A DNA stretch of 64,000 nucleotides, from NCBI RefSeq assembly GCF_002866925.1, contig NZ_PKUQ01000055.1, positions 310,001-374,000 of the forward strand, in the 5' to 3' direction. Position 1 is the stretch's first letter; each line of letters starts with the position of its first letter. Origin of the DNA: Cohaesibacter celericrescens. GTDB taxonomy: Bacteria; Pseudomonadota; Alphaproteobacteria; Rhizobiales; Cohaesibacteraceae. Below are positions 37,069 to 46,165 of this stretch, piece after piece. The translations under genes and the position numbers were made by a program. The notes under the pieces are model-generated. The model was not told the DNA's origin. It searched no databases and saw only the letters and a program-made list of their open reading frames with translations.

Positions 37069-38808
37069 TCAGCTCCAGCCGCCGCCATAGGTTTTATAGA
37101 AGATATGCAAGCCGATTTTCTTGCGTTTCTTCATCGTGCGTGCCCATTTGGGACGGACATAGGTGGCGTGATAATGGGTGGATGACCCAACAGATTTTAG
37201 CCAGACTTCACCATCAATAACCTGATTGGCGTATTTCCAAGCCAGATCCCATGCTTTTTTCGAGCGAATGCGGTCAGGAATACGATCACAAGCAAAGGAG
37301 AACTGGCACGCATTGCGCTTATGCTGGTTCTGATAGACCACGCCACACAAACTGTTGGGGTAGGTCGGGTTTTTAACTCGGTTGGCCACAACTTGAGCAA
37401 CGGCGATTTGACCTGATTCTGGCTCGGAGCGTGCCTCGAAATAAATGGCATTGGCCAGACATGTTCTTTGTTTCTTGGTGTAGGATGATTTTGGCAGTTT
37501 GTTGGTAACCCAAGCATGCTCACCCTTGGCATCAATTTTGGCCTTTTGAGCCTTGTCGCTGCTGCCGAAGCTAAACCAACTTGCAAACCGTGATTTTTTC
37601 TTGCTCGTTTCCTCGCGCTCTCCTGACAAGGAAGCCAACTGCAATTTTGCTCTGCGTTCTTTGCTTTTTGCGAGTGTCAGCCCTTCGTGTTTGGCCGACG
37701 CGTCATTTTCCTCTGCGATTGCAGCGCTTTGTTCAAGCTCTTTTTTTGCCTCGGCGGCTTGCAAATTGGCAACAACGGGGGATACATCAAGCGGCTGGCT
37801 CACTTTCGCCGCTTGTTGTTGTGTTGTTTGTTGGGCGGTAAAGGCTGCGCGTGGGCGCGGAAGTTCCGTGATAGGCGTGAGGGCGGCTATCTTTTGTACT
37901 TTTGTTTCCGATGCAGAAGTTTCTTTGTTTTCAGACGTTACACCAGAAAGCGTTCTGTTGAGATCTTCAACGGCTCCCAGAATAGTAACCTGATTGCCTT
38001 CGCTGATCTGACCACTATTTTGTTCGGTCAAGATGGCCTTGAATGGTTCTTCAAGTGCTTCAACCGAAGTCTGCGCATAAGCGAGCGCTGTAGAGCCGGT
38101 AATCAGCGTATCTTGATCTTGCGTGCTTGAAGGAGACTGTGTCGCAGGGCTGTTCTGCGCCAACATGCTGTCCGGTACTTGAGAAATTGGGTCTGGCTGA
38201 AGGAACTGAGAGGCATCGGCCATCACAAGCTCCAGATCATCCGATGGTGCGAATGCAATTTTGGGCAGAGCGAGGTTCGACTGGTCAGAAAACGGGCCGT
38301 CCATCGACCAAATCGAGCCAGACCAATTGAGTGCAATCTTCCTGCGTCCATGGGAAACCGCATATGGCTCCCAACCCCAGCCCAAACGACGGTCTTTTTT
38401 AGCCGAGCTGTTCACACTAAGGCTATTTTCAGCCTCTGCAATAATTTGATTTTGGCTTGCAATCGGCATACTGCCTTGCTGCTCTGGTTTGTTCACTTCG
38501 GCGATTTGTACAAAGGCCTGCGTGTTGGCAGCTTTGGGAGAAACCTCAAAATCAGCAGCAACAAATCTAGCTCTGTCGTCGTCAGTCGTGGCTCCTGAGC
38601 CTGGAAAGTCGAAGTCTGAGCCACGCAATTCCAAAAGGTTTCCTGAAAAGACTTCCTGTGTCCATGCTTCTTGACGAAGTTCGGCGAGCGATTTGCCGGC
38701 AATGCCTTCTTCGTCCAAAGAATGTGTCAGGGAGAGGACCAGCCCTGTTCCTAAAAACAGACGAGCGGTCAGACCGAGGCTTTTCTGGCCTAGCTTGGTT
38801 TTCGACAT
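37069..38808 (-). CDS. SleB/CwlJ-type cell wall hydrolase (Hydrolase_2)
   Basis: A putative peptidoglycan hydrolase of 579 residues. The catalytic domain occupies the last 135 residues: CLANAIYFEARSEPESGQIA with the catalytic Glu, then VVANRVKNPTYPNSLCGVVYQ, CQFSFACD and THYHATYVRPKW, all hallmarks of PF07486. The N-terminus has one hydrophobic segment (LGLTARLFLGTGLVLSL) acting as signal anchor. The 400 residues between are low-complexity, rich in Ser, Ala, Gln and Glu, without a recognised fold. The family was named from spore germination, but in Alphaproteobacteria it serves cell wall remodelling; the exact role here is unknown. Confidence 0.88.
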   Translation of the reverse strand: MSKTKLGQKSLGLTARLFLGTGLVLSLTHSLDEEGIAGKSLAELRQEAWTQEVFSGNLLELRGSDFDFPGSGATTDDDRARFVAADFEVSPKAANTQAFVQIAEVNKPEQQGSMPIASQNQIIAEAENSLSVNSSAKKDRRLGWGWEPYAVSHGRRKIALNWSGSIWSMDGPFSDQSNLALPKIAFAPSDDLELVMADASQFLQPDPISQVPDSMLAQNSPATQSPSSTQDQDTLITGSTALAYAQTSVEALEEPFKAILTEQNSGQISEGNQVTILGAVEDLNRTLSGVTSENKETSASETKVQKIAALTPITELPRPRAAFTAQQTTQQQAAKVSQPLDVSPVVANLQAAEAKKELEQSAAIAEENDASAKHEGLTLAKSKERRAKLQLASLSGEREETSKKKSRFASWFSFGSSDKAQKAKIDAKGEHAWVTNKLPKSSYTKKQRTCLANAIYFEARSEPESGQIAVAQVVANRVKNPTYPNSLCGVVYQNQHKRNACQFSFACDRIPDRIRSKKAWDLAWKYANQVIDGEVWLKSVGSSTHYHATYVRPKWARTMKKRKKIGLHIFYKTYGGGWS

Positions 38809-39609
38809 TCTGTCACCAATTTGAACAACGCAATTACTACTCTATCGCATCCAAATACTAAGATGCGCACGCACTTACACCGATCTTACTGCGGTGGATA
38901 GCAACTATAATGCGTCATTAACCTTGAAAGAGCGTTAACGGGCCACTTTCTTTTGTTATCTCTCCTAATTCGTCAATAAGGCAATCCCGTGGCAGGTCTT
39001 AGCCCGAATCTGATAGCCACCCTGATTGCAGGATGGTGAAATAGAAGGCTTTGAGGATGCTTCTAAAGGGAAATGGGCAAGAGGAGGGAAGGTCGCTCAA
39101 TGCAAATTGCGAGGCAAGAGCAACGGCGTCATGCAAATCGCAGCGGTAAGTCGGCAAGAAAAAGCCCGAACCTATCAATATAGGCTCGGGCAAGTCATTG
39201 CATTACAAGTAAGTTCTTCCGTCGCAGTTCAAACCAGCAAAGAACGCATGACGTAGGAAACGAAATCAAGAACAGTCCCCGCAGAATGTCCATTCGGTCC
39301 ATAGAACCAAATTTGGCACCGTTCCCTGACCTTAATTGTAAGCAGCTCAAGAGTAACGTGAAACAATATTGAATGCATCCAAAAAAGTAGTTTTTTCTGA
39401 AAGCAATCCCTTGCCATACCTCATTTGTGGTAGGCGGCTTGTAGATATCTTTTTTGCACCAGAGAGAATATGATGTTTTTCTACGGGAAAGAACTTAATT
39501 ATTGATCCAAAAGGTATTTCTTCAAACACGTCAGTGCGTTCGCTTTGTTAAAAAGATGATCAAATAGGATAAACCGGAGTTTTAATTCGCGCAATCTGCG
39601 ACGGTGGCA
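38809..39609. other. 800-base region without a convincing gene
   Basis: Between the SleB-type gene and meaB. It contains a strong minus-strand terminator at 39159-39191. Short minus-strand frames at 39229-39417 and 39347-39529 overlap in different registers, are AT-rich and match no family I recognise; they could be remnants of a frameshifted gene. A TTAACC/GTTAAC pair near 38930 has the wrong spacing for CtrA. A small unannotated RNA ending at the terminator is possible. Confidence 0.5.
39159..39191 (-). terminator. Rho-independent terminator of an unidentified minus-strand transcript
   Basis: Stem of GCCCGA and CCTAT against ATAGG and TCGGGC (one mismatch), four-base loop, followed on the minus strand by TTTTT. 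It is 420 bases past the meaB stop, so either meaB has a long 3' region or a separate short transcript ends here. Confidence 0.75.
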
Positions 39610-40581
39610 CTAGATTTTGCGAGTTAAGCGGCCTGAAAGATCTGAAGTAATGTGTCGATCTGCTTCAAAGGGGCCTGCCGCTGATTTGATCATTTCTTCT
39701 AGGTGAACATGCGACAAGCCAACAGTGCCAAATTTGCGGCGTACACGATCCGTAAGCCAAAGAAGTGCCTGATCTTTTCTTTGTTGCACCAATAAGTCCG
39801 AGCTAACAAGATAGGCATGGTGACGATCGACTGCTTGCACCAGCGCATCCAAACCTTCTGAGTTTAGCGCTGAAACCATCATCACCGGGACTGCCCAGCT
39901 CTCGTGTTTTCGCATTGCCAGTGATAACGCGCCTTCAACATCTGCTTTGGCACGACGCGCCACTGATCCCATATCAGCTTTTGTTACGACAACAATATCG
40001 GGCAGTTCCATCACGCCAGCCTTCATAAATTGCAAACTGTCACCCGATCCGGGCTGAATGCAAAGGATGATTGAATCGGCAGCAAAGGCTATATCGGCTT
40101 CAGACTGACCGATTCCTACGCTTTCAACCAAAACCCTATCAAAGAGGGAGCGCATCAAAATGATCGCGGAAAGCGCTTCATGCGAAAGGCCGCCCAACCG
40201 GTCTCGGGCTGCCATGGAGCGCACAAAGACCTGCTGATCGGTCGGATCTGTGTCCAAACGTGTCCTATCACCCAGAAGAGCTCCATGGGAAAAGCGAGAA
40301 GAGGGGTCCACCGCCACAACTCCAACGCTCTCACCTTGTTGCCGCCAATGACGGATGAGCGCATTGGTCAATGTTGATTTCCCCACACCGGGGGGACCGG
40401 TCAACCCAACCACATGCGCTTGTGTTGCGCGCGCGGCTTCATCGAGCAGCTTGGCAATGTCGGCGCTGCCATCGCGCGCTTCAATCTCGCTGAGTGCCCG
40501 CGCCAACGCGCGCTTGCCGCCTTGTCTGACAGCATCCAGAGAGAGGATCGATTTGTTTACTGATTGGGCTGAAATTGCCAT
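39610..40581 (-). CDS. meaB: MeaB-type GTPase, methylmalonyl-CoA mutase chaperone
   Basis: A G3E-family GTPase that protects and reloads the B12-dependent methylmalonyl-CoA mutase. Walker A GPPGVGKST (62-70), base-recognition motif VVVTKAD (about 196-202), the DRLGGLSHEA switch segment and the VLVESVGIGQSE motif are intact. At 323 residues the length is normal. The mutase subunits are not in the window, so the partner is inferred from the family. The following region is a long untranslated stretch with a distant terminator. Confidence 0.94.
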   Translation of the reverse strand: MAISAQSVNKSILSLDAVRQGGKRALARALSEIEARDGSADIAKLLDEAARATQAHVVGLTGPPGVGKSTLTNALIRHWRQQGESVGVVAVDPSSRFSHGALLGDRTRLDTDPTDQQVFVRSMAARDRLGGLSHEALSAIILMRSLFDRVLVESVGIGQSEADIAFAADSIILCIQPGSGDSLQFMKAGVMELPDIVVVTKADMGSVARRAKADVEGALSLAMRKHESWAVPVMMVSALNSEGLDALVQAVDRHHAYLVSSDLLVQQRKDQALLWLTDRVRRKFGTVGLSHVHLEEMIKSAAGPFEADRHITSDLSGRLTRKI

Positions 40582-40718
40582 GGGTCTATGCGCATTATTA
40601 GAATGTGTTGGATCTATCGATTAACACACACCGCGCCTCGCGCCAAAGCGACCATAGGCTTAGAAAGGCTTGTGGATCCCGGACACGAGCGGCGAGTTGT
40701 GAGAGACAGCTATTGGGG

Positions 40719-41333
40719 TCAAGCTTGTACAATCATCCAAATGCCCCACACTGTGAGCATGCCACCCGACCCGAAATCAATGAGCCGCATGAAGCGATCC
40801 GAAATCAACCCGCGCATCAATGCCGTGATTGTCACTAGAAACATCCACCACAGGGCGGAGCCGCAAAAGACACCAAGGACGAGCCAATAGGAAGCATTCG
40901 GTCCTGCTTCTGCCCCTTGTGACAAGCCGGATATCATTCCGACAAACGACAGGATCGTTGCTGGGTTTGCAAGGGTGAGCAAAAAGGTTGTGGCATAAGC
41001 CTTCAAAGGTGCGTGGCTGGACGGGGCTTTGGCTGGAGCGTGAGGCAACTCTCTGAGCCCGCGCATGAAGGTGCTCACACCCAGAAAGACAATCAGCAAT
41101 CCACCACCAAACCGCATCCAGTCGCCATGACTGAGCAAAAGACCGGATAAAGCCAGACCAGTAGCCGCCAAAAGCCCATATATGCCATCAGCCGTCGCAG
41201 CGCCCATTCCGGTTGATAAACCAACCAAGCGGCCATCACGCAATGTGCGGCGGATGCATAACAATCCGATAGGGCCAACGGGAGCGGCTATTGCCAACCC
41301 CACCAAAGCGCCTTGCAAAAAGATACCAGCCAT
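40719..41333 (-). CDS. LysE family amino acid exporter
   Basis: A six-helix inner-membrane exporter of about 204 residues (LysE/RhtB). The family signature is clear at the N-terminus: GALVGLAIAAPVGPIGLLCIRRTL, followed by GMGAATADGIYGLLAA. The substrate could be an amino acid or homoserine lactone; not assignable. ATG 41333 is preferred since the conserved N-terminus begins there; the frame extends 20 codons upstream without matching the family. It stands between meaB and ppdK with no sign of co-transcription. Confidence 0.9.
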   Translation of the reverse strand: MAGIFLQGALVGLAIAAPVGPIGLLCIRRTLRDGRLVGLSTGMGAATADGIYGLLAATGLALSGLLLSHGDWMRFGGGLLIVFLGVSTFMRGLRELPHAPAKAPSSHAPLKAYATTFLLTLANPATILSFVGMISGLSQGAEAGPNASYWLVLGVFCGSALWWMFLVTITALMRGLISDRFMRLIDFGSGGMLTVWGIWMIVQA

Positions 41334-41475
41334 TTTATTTCGCCTGAAACCTGAGTTGCTCAGAAAAATAGAATGAAATTTTGGAAAATTCAATCAATAT
41401 TGCGGTAAAATAAGATAATGTCGCAAATTTGACTGGATCTGATGAATTTTTCTGCAATATTTACGGGTATTCGGG

Positions 41476-44157
41476 CTAGCTGCGATCGTGGCGCTTTAGT
41501 GTAGCCTGGGCAGCCGCAAGGCGTGCAATGGGCACGCGATAGGGCGAACAAGAAACATAGTCCAGTCCCACCTGTTCGCAGAAATCGATCGACGCAGGAT
41601 CGCCGCCATGTTCGCCACAAATGCCAAGTTCAATATCTGGGCGCGCAAAACGCCCACGCTCGACCGCTATTTCAACCAACTCACCAACACCATCTACGTC
41701 AATCGAAATAAATGGATCCTGTTCAACGACACCTGCGCGCATATAATCGGACAAGAAACGGGACGCATCATCGCGACTGATGCCATAGGCTGTCTGGGTG
41801 AGGTCATTGGTACCAAAGGAGAAAAATTCGGCAGACTCTGCGATTTTGCGGGCTTGAAGAGCCGCGCGGGGGAGCTCGATCATGGTACCGACTTTATAAT
41901 CAACATGTCGGCCCGTTTCTTTCATCACCAAAGCGGCCGTTGCGTCAATCCGGGCTTTGACAAACTCCAACTCTTCGCGAATGGAAACCAGCGGCACCAT
42001 AATTTCCGGGTGCACGGGTTTGCCGGTTTTTATTGCCACTTCAATCGCGGCTTCGAACAGCGCGCGGGTTTGCATTTCCACCACTTCAGGGTTGGAAATG
42101 GCCAGCCGACAGCCACGATGGCCGAGCATTGGATTGAATTCGTGCATCGCATGGATACGATTGGCAAGCTGCGCCTCTGGAACATTGAGAGTACGCGCTA
42201 CAGCGGCAATATCGGCTTTCTCTTTGGGCAAGAACTCATGCAATGGCGGATCCAGCAGCCGGATTGTTACTGGCAGACCTGCCATAGTTTCAAATATTGC
42301 TGCAAAATCGGAACGTTGCATCGGGAGCAATTTGTCTAGTGCGTTGCGCCGGACCTTTGCATCGGTCGCAATGATCATTTCACGAATGGCAGAGATGCGC
42401 TCCTCCCGAAAGAACATATGCTCGGTCCGACACAGGCCAATGCCCTCGGCACCAAAATCACGCGCAGATCTGGCGTCTTGCGGTGTGTCGGCATTGCAGC
42501 GGACTTTCATGCGCCGAATGCCGTCGACCCATTCCATCAATGTTGTATATTCACCGGTCAATTCCGGCTTCTGCATCGGCACTTCACCAATCAGAACTTC
42601 ACCAGTTCCCCCATCAATGGTGAGCAAGTCACCTTTGTTGAGAATGTCAGTACCAATGGTCAGGCATTCATTTTCATAATCAATGCGCATCATGCCTGCT
42701 CCGGACACACAAGGAATGCCCATGCCACGGGCGACAACCGCCGCGTGACTGGTCATGCCTCCGCGCGTTGTCAGAATGCCTTGGGCAACATGCATGCCAT
42801 GAATGTCTTCGGGGCTGGTTTCTATCCGCGCCAAAATGACATGTTTGCCCTGATTGGCAAATATTTCGGCGTCTTCAGGGTGAAACACCAAATGGCCTGC
42901 AGCCGCGCCAGGAGATGCCGCCAACCCTTTGGCGACGATATTGCGTTTTGCTGTCTCAGAAATAGTCGGGTGCAACAGTTGATCCAAGGAACGCGGGTCC
43001 ACCCGCATGACGGCTTCTTCTTTGGAAATCAGCCCTTCCTTGGCCAGATCCACTGCGATGCGTAAGGTTGCCTTGATGGAGCGTTTACCCGAACGGGTTT
43101 GCAGCATCCACAACCGGCCGCCTTCAATGGTAAATTCCAGCTCCAGCATGTCGCGATAATGGCGCTCAAGCTGCCCACAAATTTCAATAAACTGGGCAAA
43201 CAGTTCGGGCATGCTTTCTTCCATGCTCGGCTCGCTTGTACCATTTTCAATCCGAGCCTGTTTGGTCAGATCGAGCGGCATACGGTGGCCTGATAGCACA
43301 TCTTCGCCTTGCGCGTTGAGCAGAAAATCGCCTTGGATTTTTTTCTCACCCGTCGTCGGATTGCGTGTGTGTGCAACGGCGGTCGCAGAAGTTTCACTCA
43401 GATTACCAAACACCATCGCTTGAATGTTAACCGCAGTACCCCACTCTTCTGGCACTTCATGCAGCAGACGATGGGTGATGGCGCGAGCACTCATCCATGA
43501 AGAAAAAACCGCGCCAATGGCACCCCATAATTGCGCATGCACATCCTGCGGGAATGGCTCGTCCAGCTCTTCTTCAATAAGAGTTTTAAACTGCTCGATT
43601 ACGCCTTTCCAGTCGCTGGCGGCCATGTCCGTGTCCAGCAGAAATCCGCGCTCGTCCTTGATTTGCTCGACAATGTCTTCAAATTCATTCTGATCAATAC
43701 CCAGAACAACATCACCATACATCTGGATGAAACGACGATAGCTGTCATAAGCAAAGCGAGCACTTCCGGATTCGCGCGCAAGCGTTTCGACGGTGTCATC
43801 GTTGAGACCCAGATTGAGGATGGCCTCCATCATGCCCGGCATGGTGACGCGAGGCCCCGCTCTTACAGACAACAGCAAGGGTTGCTTGCGGCTGCCAAGT
43901 TCCCGCCCGGTTAGCCTGCCAATATGTTCAATGGCAGCATTGATCTGGTCCGCAAAACCCTTGGGATACGAATGGTCACCGGCAAGATAGCTGTGGCAAA
44001 GCTCAGTGGAAATTGTAAATCCAGGAGGAACAGGCAGTCCAAGATTGCTCATTTCAGCAAGGTTCGCACCTTTGCCGCCCAGAAGGCCACGCATATCTGC
44101 ATTGCCGTCTGCTTGGCCTTCACCAAAACAATAGACCCATTTGGTCGCCTGACCCAT
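41476..44157 (-). CDS. ppdK: Pyruvate, phosphate dikinase
   Basis: Interconverts pyruvate, ATP and Pi with PEP, AMP and PPi; in Hyphomicrobiales it supports gluconeogenesis and anaplerosis. The full 893-residue three-domain protein is present: the N-terminal nucleotide-binding domain begins with GLLGGKGANLAEM (about 24-36), the phosphohistidine motif GGMTSHAAVVARGMG has the catalytic His near residue 471, and the PEP/pyruvate barrel ends with GICGEHGGDPAS. AGAGGA precedes the ATG by about 7 bases. The upstream region contains a perfect 21-base palindrome shared with a divergent ArsR gene. Confidence 0.97.
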   Translation of the reverse strand: MGQATKWVYCFGEGQADGNADMRGLLGGKGANLAEMSNLGLPVPPGFTISTELCHSYLAGDHSYPKGFADQINAAIEHIGRLTGRELGSRKQPLLLSVRAGPRVTMPGMMEAILNLGLNDDTVETLARESGSARFAYDSYRRFIQMYGDVVLGIDQNEFEDIVEQIKDERGFLLDTDMAASDWKGVIEQFKTLIEEELDEPFPQDVHAQLWGAIGAVFSSWMSARAITHRLLHEVPEEWGTAVNIQAMVFGNLSETSATAVAHTRNPTTGEKKIQGDFLLNAQGEDVLSGHRMPLDLTKQARIENGTSEPSMEESMPELFAQFIEICGQLERHYRDMLELEFTIEGGRLWMLQTRSGKRSIKATLRIAVDLAKEGLISKEEAVMRVDPRSLDQLLHPTISETAKRNIVAKGLAASPGAAAGHLVFHPEDAEIFANQGKHVILARIETSPEDIHGMHVAQGILTTRGGMTSHAAVVARGMGIPCVSGAGMMRIDYENECLTIGTDILNKGDLLTIDGGTGEVLIGEVPMQKPELTGEYTTLMEWVDGIRRMKVRCNADTPQDARSARDFGAEGIGLCRTEHMFFREERISAIREMIIATDAKVRRNALDKLLPMQRSDFAAIFETMAGLPVTIRLLDPPLHEFLPKEKADIAAVARTLNVPEAQLANRIHAMHEFNPMLGHRGCRLAISNPEVVEMQTRALFEAAIEVAIKTGKPVHPEIMVPLVSIREELEFVKARIDATAALVMKETGRHVDYKVGTMIELPRAALQARKIAESAEFFSFGTNDLTQTAYGISRDDASRFLSDYMRAGVVEQDPFISIDVDGVGELVEIAVERGRFARPDIELGICGEHGGDPASIDFCEQVGLDYVSCSPYRVPIARLAAAQATLKRHDRS

Positions 44158-44501
44158 TCCACATTCCTCTCTGCTTTCGAGACTTGTGTACCTGCCTGCG
44201 CGGTCAGATCAAGGCGAAAGTCTTGGATATTCCAAATTTTGTCAATTTTGTCGTTTTACTGACCGGACGCATTATCAATGATAAACACATTAGGGCTCGC
44301 CTTTGGGATCGCGAACCAAACATATCGAATAAAATGTTGCAATGCAACATTTGAGAGCGTTTCAACGAGAATCATTTGCTTGATCCTCAGGCCTCAAACG
44401 TCATGTGGCTGTCATCAAATGGCGATATTTTTTGATATTCATTTTTTAGCGGGCGACACGTGAGCTGTCGGCATTCGTTTATTGTTGGAACGGGACCTGC
44501 A
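44158..44501. other. Divergent region between ppdK and the arsR-type gene
   Basis: About 340 bases. Its only outstanding element is the 21-base palindrome at 44332-44352. No ORF is supported; the arsR-type frame stays open to a GTG at 44460, but the ATG at 44502 is favoured. Confidence 0.5.
44332..44352. promoter_or_regulatory. 21-base perfect palindrome, candidate ArsR operator
   Basis: Arms AAATGTTGCA and TGCAACATTT around a single central A. It lies 150 bases before the ArsR ATG and 175 bases before ppdK. The two-fold symmetry and length suit a winged-helix dimer; the link to the adjacent ArsR protein is inference. Confidence 0.55.
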
Positions 44502-44846
44502 ATGCGTACAAGTTTGAATCTCCAATCAGAAGTGCTGGCTGCTCTGACGGCTCTTTCCCAAACGACCCGACTTCAGGCTTTCTGCATTTTATCAGCGTCG
44601 GGAGACGCCGGTATCGGCGCAGGGGAAATCGCCAAACAGCTTGGTACGCCGCATAATACTCTGTCTACACACTTGGCTATATTGCAGCGAGCTGGGCTCA
44701 TATCTTCAATCAAGAAAGGGCGCAGCGTGACGTATTTTGTTGTGCCCGACAGCCTTGGTACCATGATTTCTTTTTTCATACACAACGGCTCCGCTGCCGT
44801 GCCGCAAAAGTCTTTGCTGGATCAATCGCGGCCCACCAACTTTTAG
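44502..44846 (+). CDS. ArsR family transcriptional regulator
   Basis: A small winged-helix repressor of about 114 residues. The DNA-binding helices appear as GAGEIAKQLGTPHNTLSTHLAIL (about 40-62) and the wing as SIKKGRSVTYFVV (about 69-81). There are no ELCVCDL-type metal-binding cysteines, so it is not an obvious metal sensor. It has no co-directional partner gene. ATG 44502 is chosen over an upstream GTG (44460) because the intervening residues are unlike the family. Possible targets are itself and ppdK. Confidence 0.85.
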   Translation: MRTSLNLQSEVLAALTALSQTTRLQAFCILSASGDAGIGAGEIAKQLGTPHNTLSTHLAILQRAGLISSIKKGRSVTYFVVPDSLGTMISFFIHNGSAAVPQKSLLDQSRPTNF

Positions 44847-44864
44847 GACCGCGCGTCTCGGGGA

Positions 44865-45047
44865 TCACCGCTGAGCAAAAATCGGAGATTGTTGGCAAAA
44901 TGGACAGTCGAGCTGGTCAGCAAGCCCCTTTTGGGCCACAATCTTGGTTTTGCCTGTCTTTACAATGGTCTGGCTCCTTATGCATCGTTTACAGGAGCGG
45001 CTGATCAGATCGTCGGATCGTCGGACACAAATGACGAACCGCAACAA
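44865..45047 (-). CDS. Possible small zinc-ribbon protein after ispE
   Basis: A 60-codon frame starting 12 bases after the ispE stop on the same strand. It contains CKRC and CPFC about 27 residues apart, a typical zinc-ribbon arrangement, and the basic stretch VKTGKTKIVAQKGLADQL between them. No ATG is available: it would have to start at TTG (45047 or the next codon). No family name is assigned. Codon use looks protein-like, but the missing start and ribosome binding site leave doubt. Confidence 0.35.
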   Translation of the reverse strand: MLRFVICVRRSDDLISRSCKRCIRSQTIVKTGKTKIVAQKGLADQLDCPFCQQSPIFAQR

Positions 45048-45058
45048 AAGGGGACGAC

Positions 45059-45943
45059 CTATCGCACGGCACCATGACTAACCCACCAGTTGGGGTGGGA
45101 AAAGGTGAGACGTCGCGCGGCATATTCAGCGTGCTTGACCGTATTAAACAAACCAAAACAGGTAGCTCCCGACCCAGACATACGGGTAAACAGGCAGTCG
45201 CCGTCATCCATCAAGGCCTGAAGAACCGTCTCGATGACGGGGGCTTGTTCTATCGCTGCCATCTCCAGATCATTGCGCTGATCACTTAGCCATTCGGCAA
45301 GCGCAGCAGCCGATAGGAAGGCGGAAGGCATTGGGCCCATGGGGGCATTGTTTTTGTGTTTGAGTTTGGAGAACAGATCTGGTGTAGAAATTGGAACATG
45401 CGGATTGATCAACACCAACCCCAGGTTTTTGGGCATGCGCGGGCCAGTCTCCAGCGTGCCGCCAATGCCGGAGGCTCGCAAGCACTCACCCTCCAGACAC
45501 ATCGGTACATCGGCACCCAGTTGCAGGGCGATGGTGCGTAGCTTTTCATCCTTAATGGTGCGTTCCCAAAGGCGAAGTAGCCCCAAAAGCGTGGTCGCGG
45601 CATCCGAAGATCCACCACCAATACCCGCTGAAATAGGTAGATATTTTTCCAACGTCAATTCGGCTTCGGCAGGTAAATGCAATTCCTTCGCCAAACTGCG
45701 CGCAGCACGCACCATCAGATTGTCCGGTTCTTGCCGCAGGCCCTCTGCGAAGGGCCCTGTTACGGACAGATGCAAATGATCTGAAGGTTTGAAAATCAAT
45801 CGATCAGATGCGCCACCAAACACCACCAGAGAATCAAGAAAATGATAGCCGTCTTCGCGCTGACCTGTGATGTGCAGCGCCAGATTTACCTTGGCAGGGG
45901 CCTCTAATATAAGGGCCGTGTCTTGGGGTGGTTGAATGCTCAT
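45059..45943 (-). CDS. ispE: 4-diphosphocytidyl-2-C-methyl-D-erythritol kinase
   Basis: GHMP kinase of the MEP isoprenoid pathway. Motif 1 APAKVNLALHI (about 15-25), the ATP-binding loop PISAGIGGGSSDAA (about 99-112), and the C-terminal MSGSGATCFGLF motif are intact. About 294 residues, normal. ATG 45943 gives the standard N-terminus; the frame is open 28 codons further upstream without conservation. It supplies precursors used by the polyprenyl diphosphate synthase encoded 4 kb away. Confidence 0.95.
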   Translation of the reverse strand: MSIQPPQDTALILEAPAKVNLALHITGQREDGYHFLDSLVVFGGASDRLIFKPSDHLHLSVTGPFAEGLRQEPDNLMVRAARSLAKELHLPAEAELTLEKYLPISAGIGGGSSDAATTLLGLLRLWERTIKDEKLRTIALQLGADVPMCLEGECLRASGIGGTLETGPRMPKNLGLVLINPHVPISTPDLFSKLKHKNNAPMGPMPSAFLSAAALAEWLSDQRNDLEMAAIEQAPVIETVLQALMDDGDCLFTRMSGSGATCFGLFNTVKHAEYAARRLTFSHPNWWVSHGAVR

Positions 45944-46165
45944 TCGGCTCGTTCGGGCTCCACTCGCTTGCGACAAAAACCGGAAGCGAACTGCTTTCCG
46001 ACCAATCGTGCCAGTGTGGAAATCCACTTCAAAGCCAAGTGCAAAAGCAACCTAGGTCGCGGACATCCACATCAACTGACAAAAGCATAGAGTGATTCTA
46101 CGCGGCGTGTCCTTCAAACTTTCCGACATGCTGGGCCAGACTCCTATAGACCCAAGAACTGAAAC

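Noticed and set aside
38928-38944. Pair of TTAAC half-sites upstream of the SleB-type gene
   Set aside because: The spacing between TTAA cores is 13 rather than 7 bases.
39229-39529. Two overlapping short minus-strand frames as a gene
   Set aside because: AT-rich, in different registers, and no recognisable family; kept only as a possible decayed gene in the region note.
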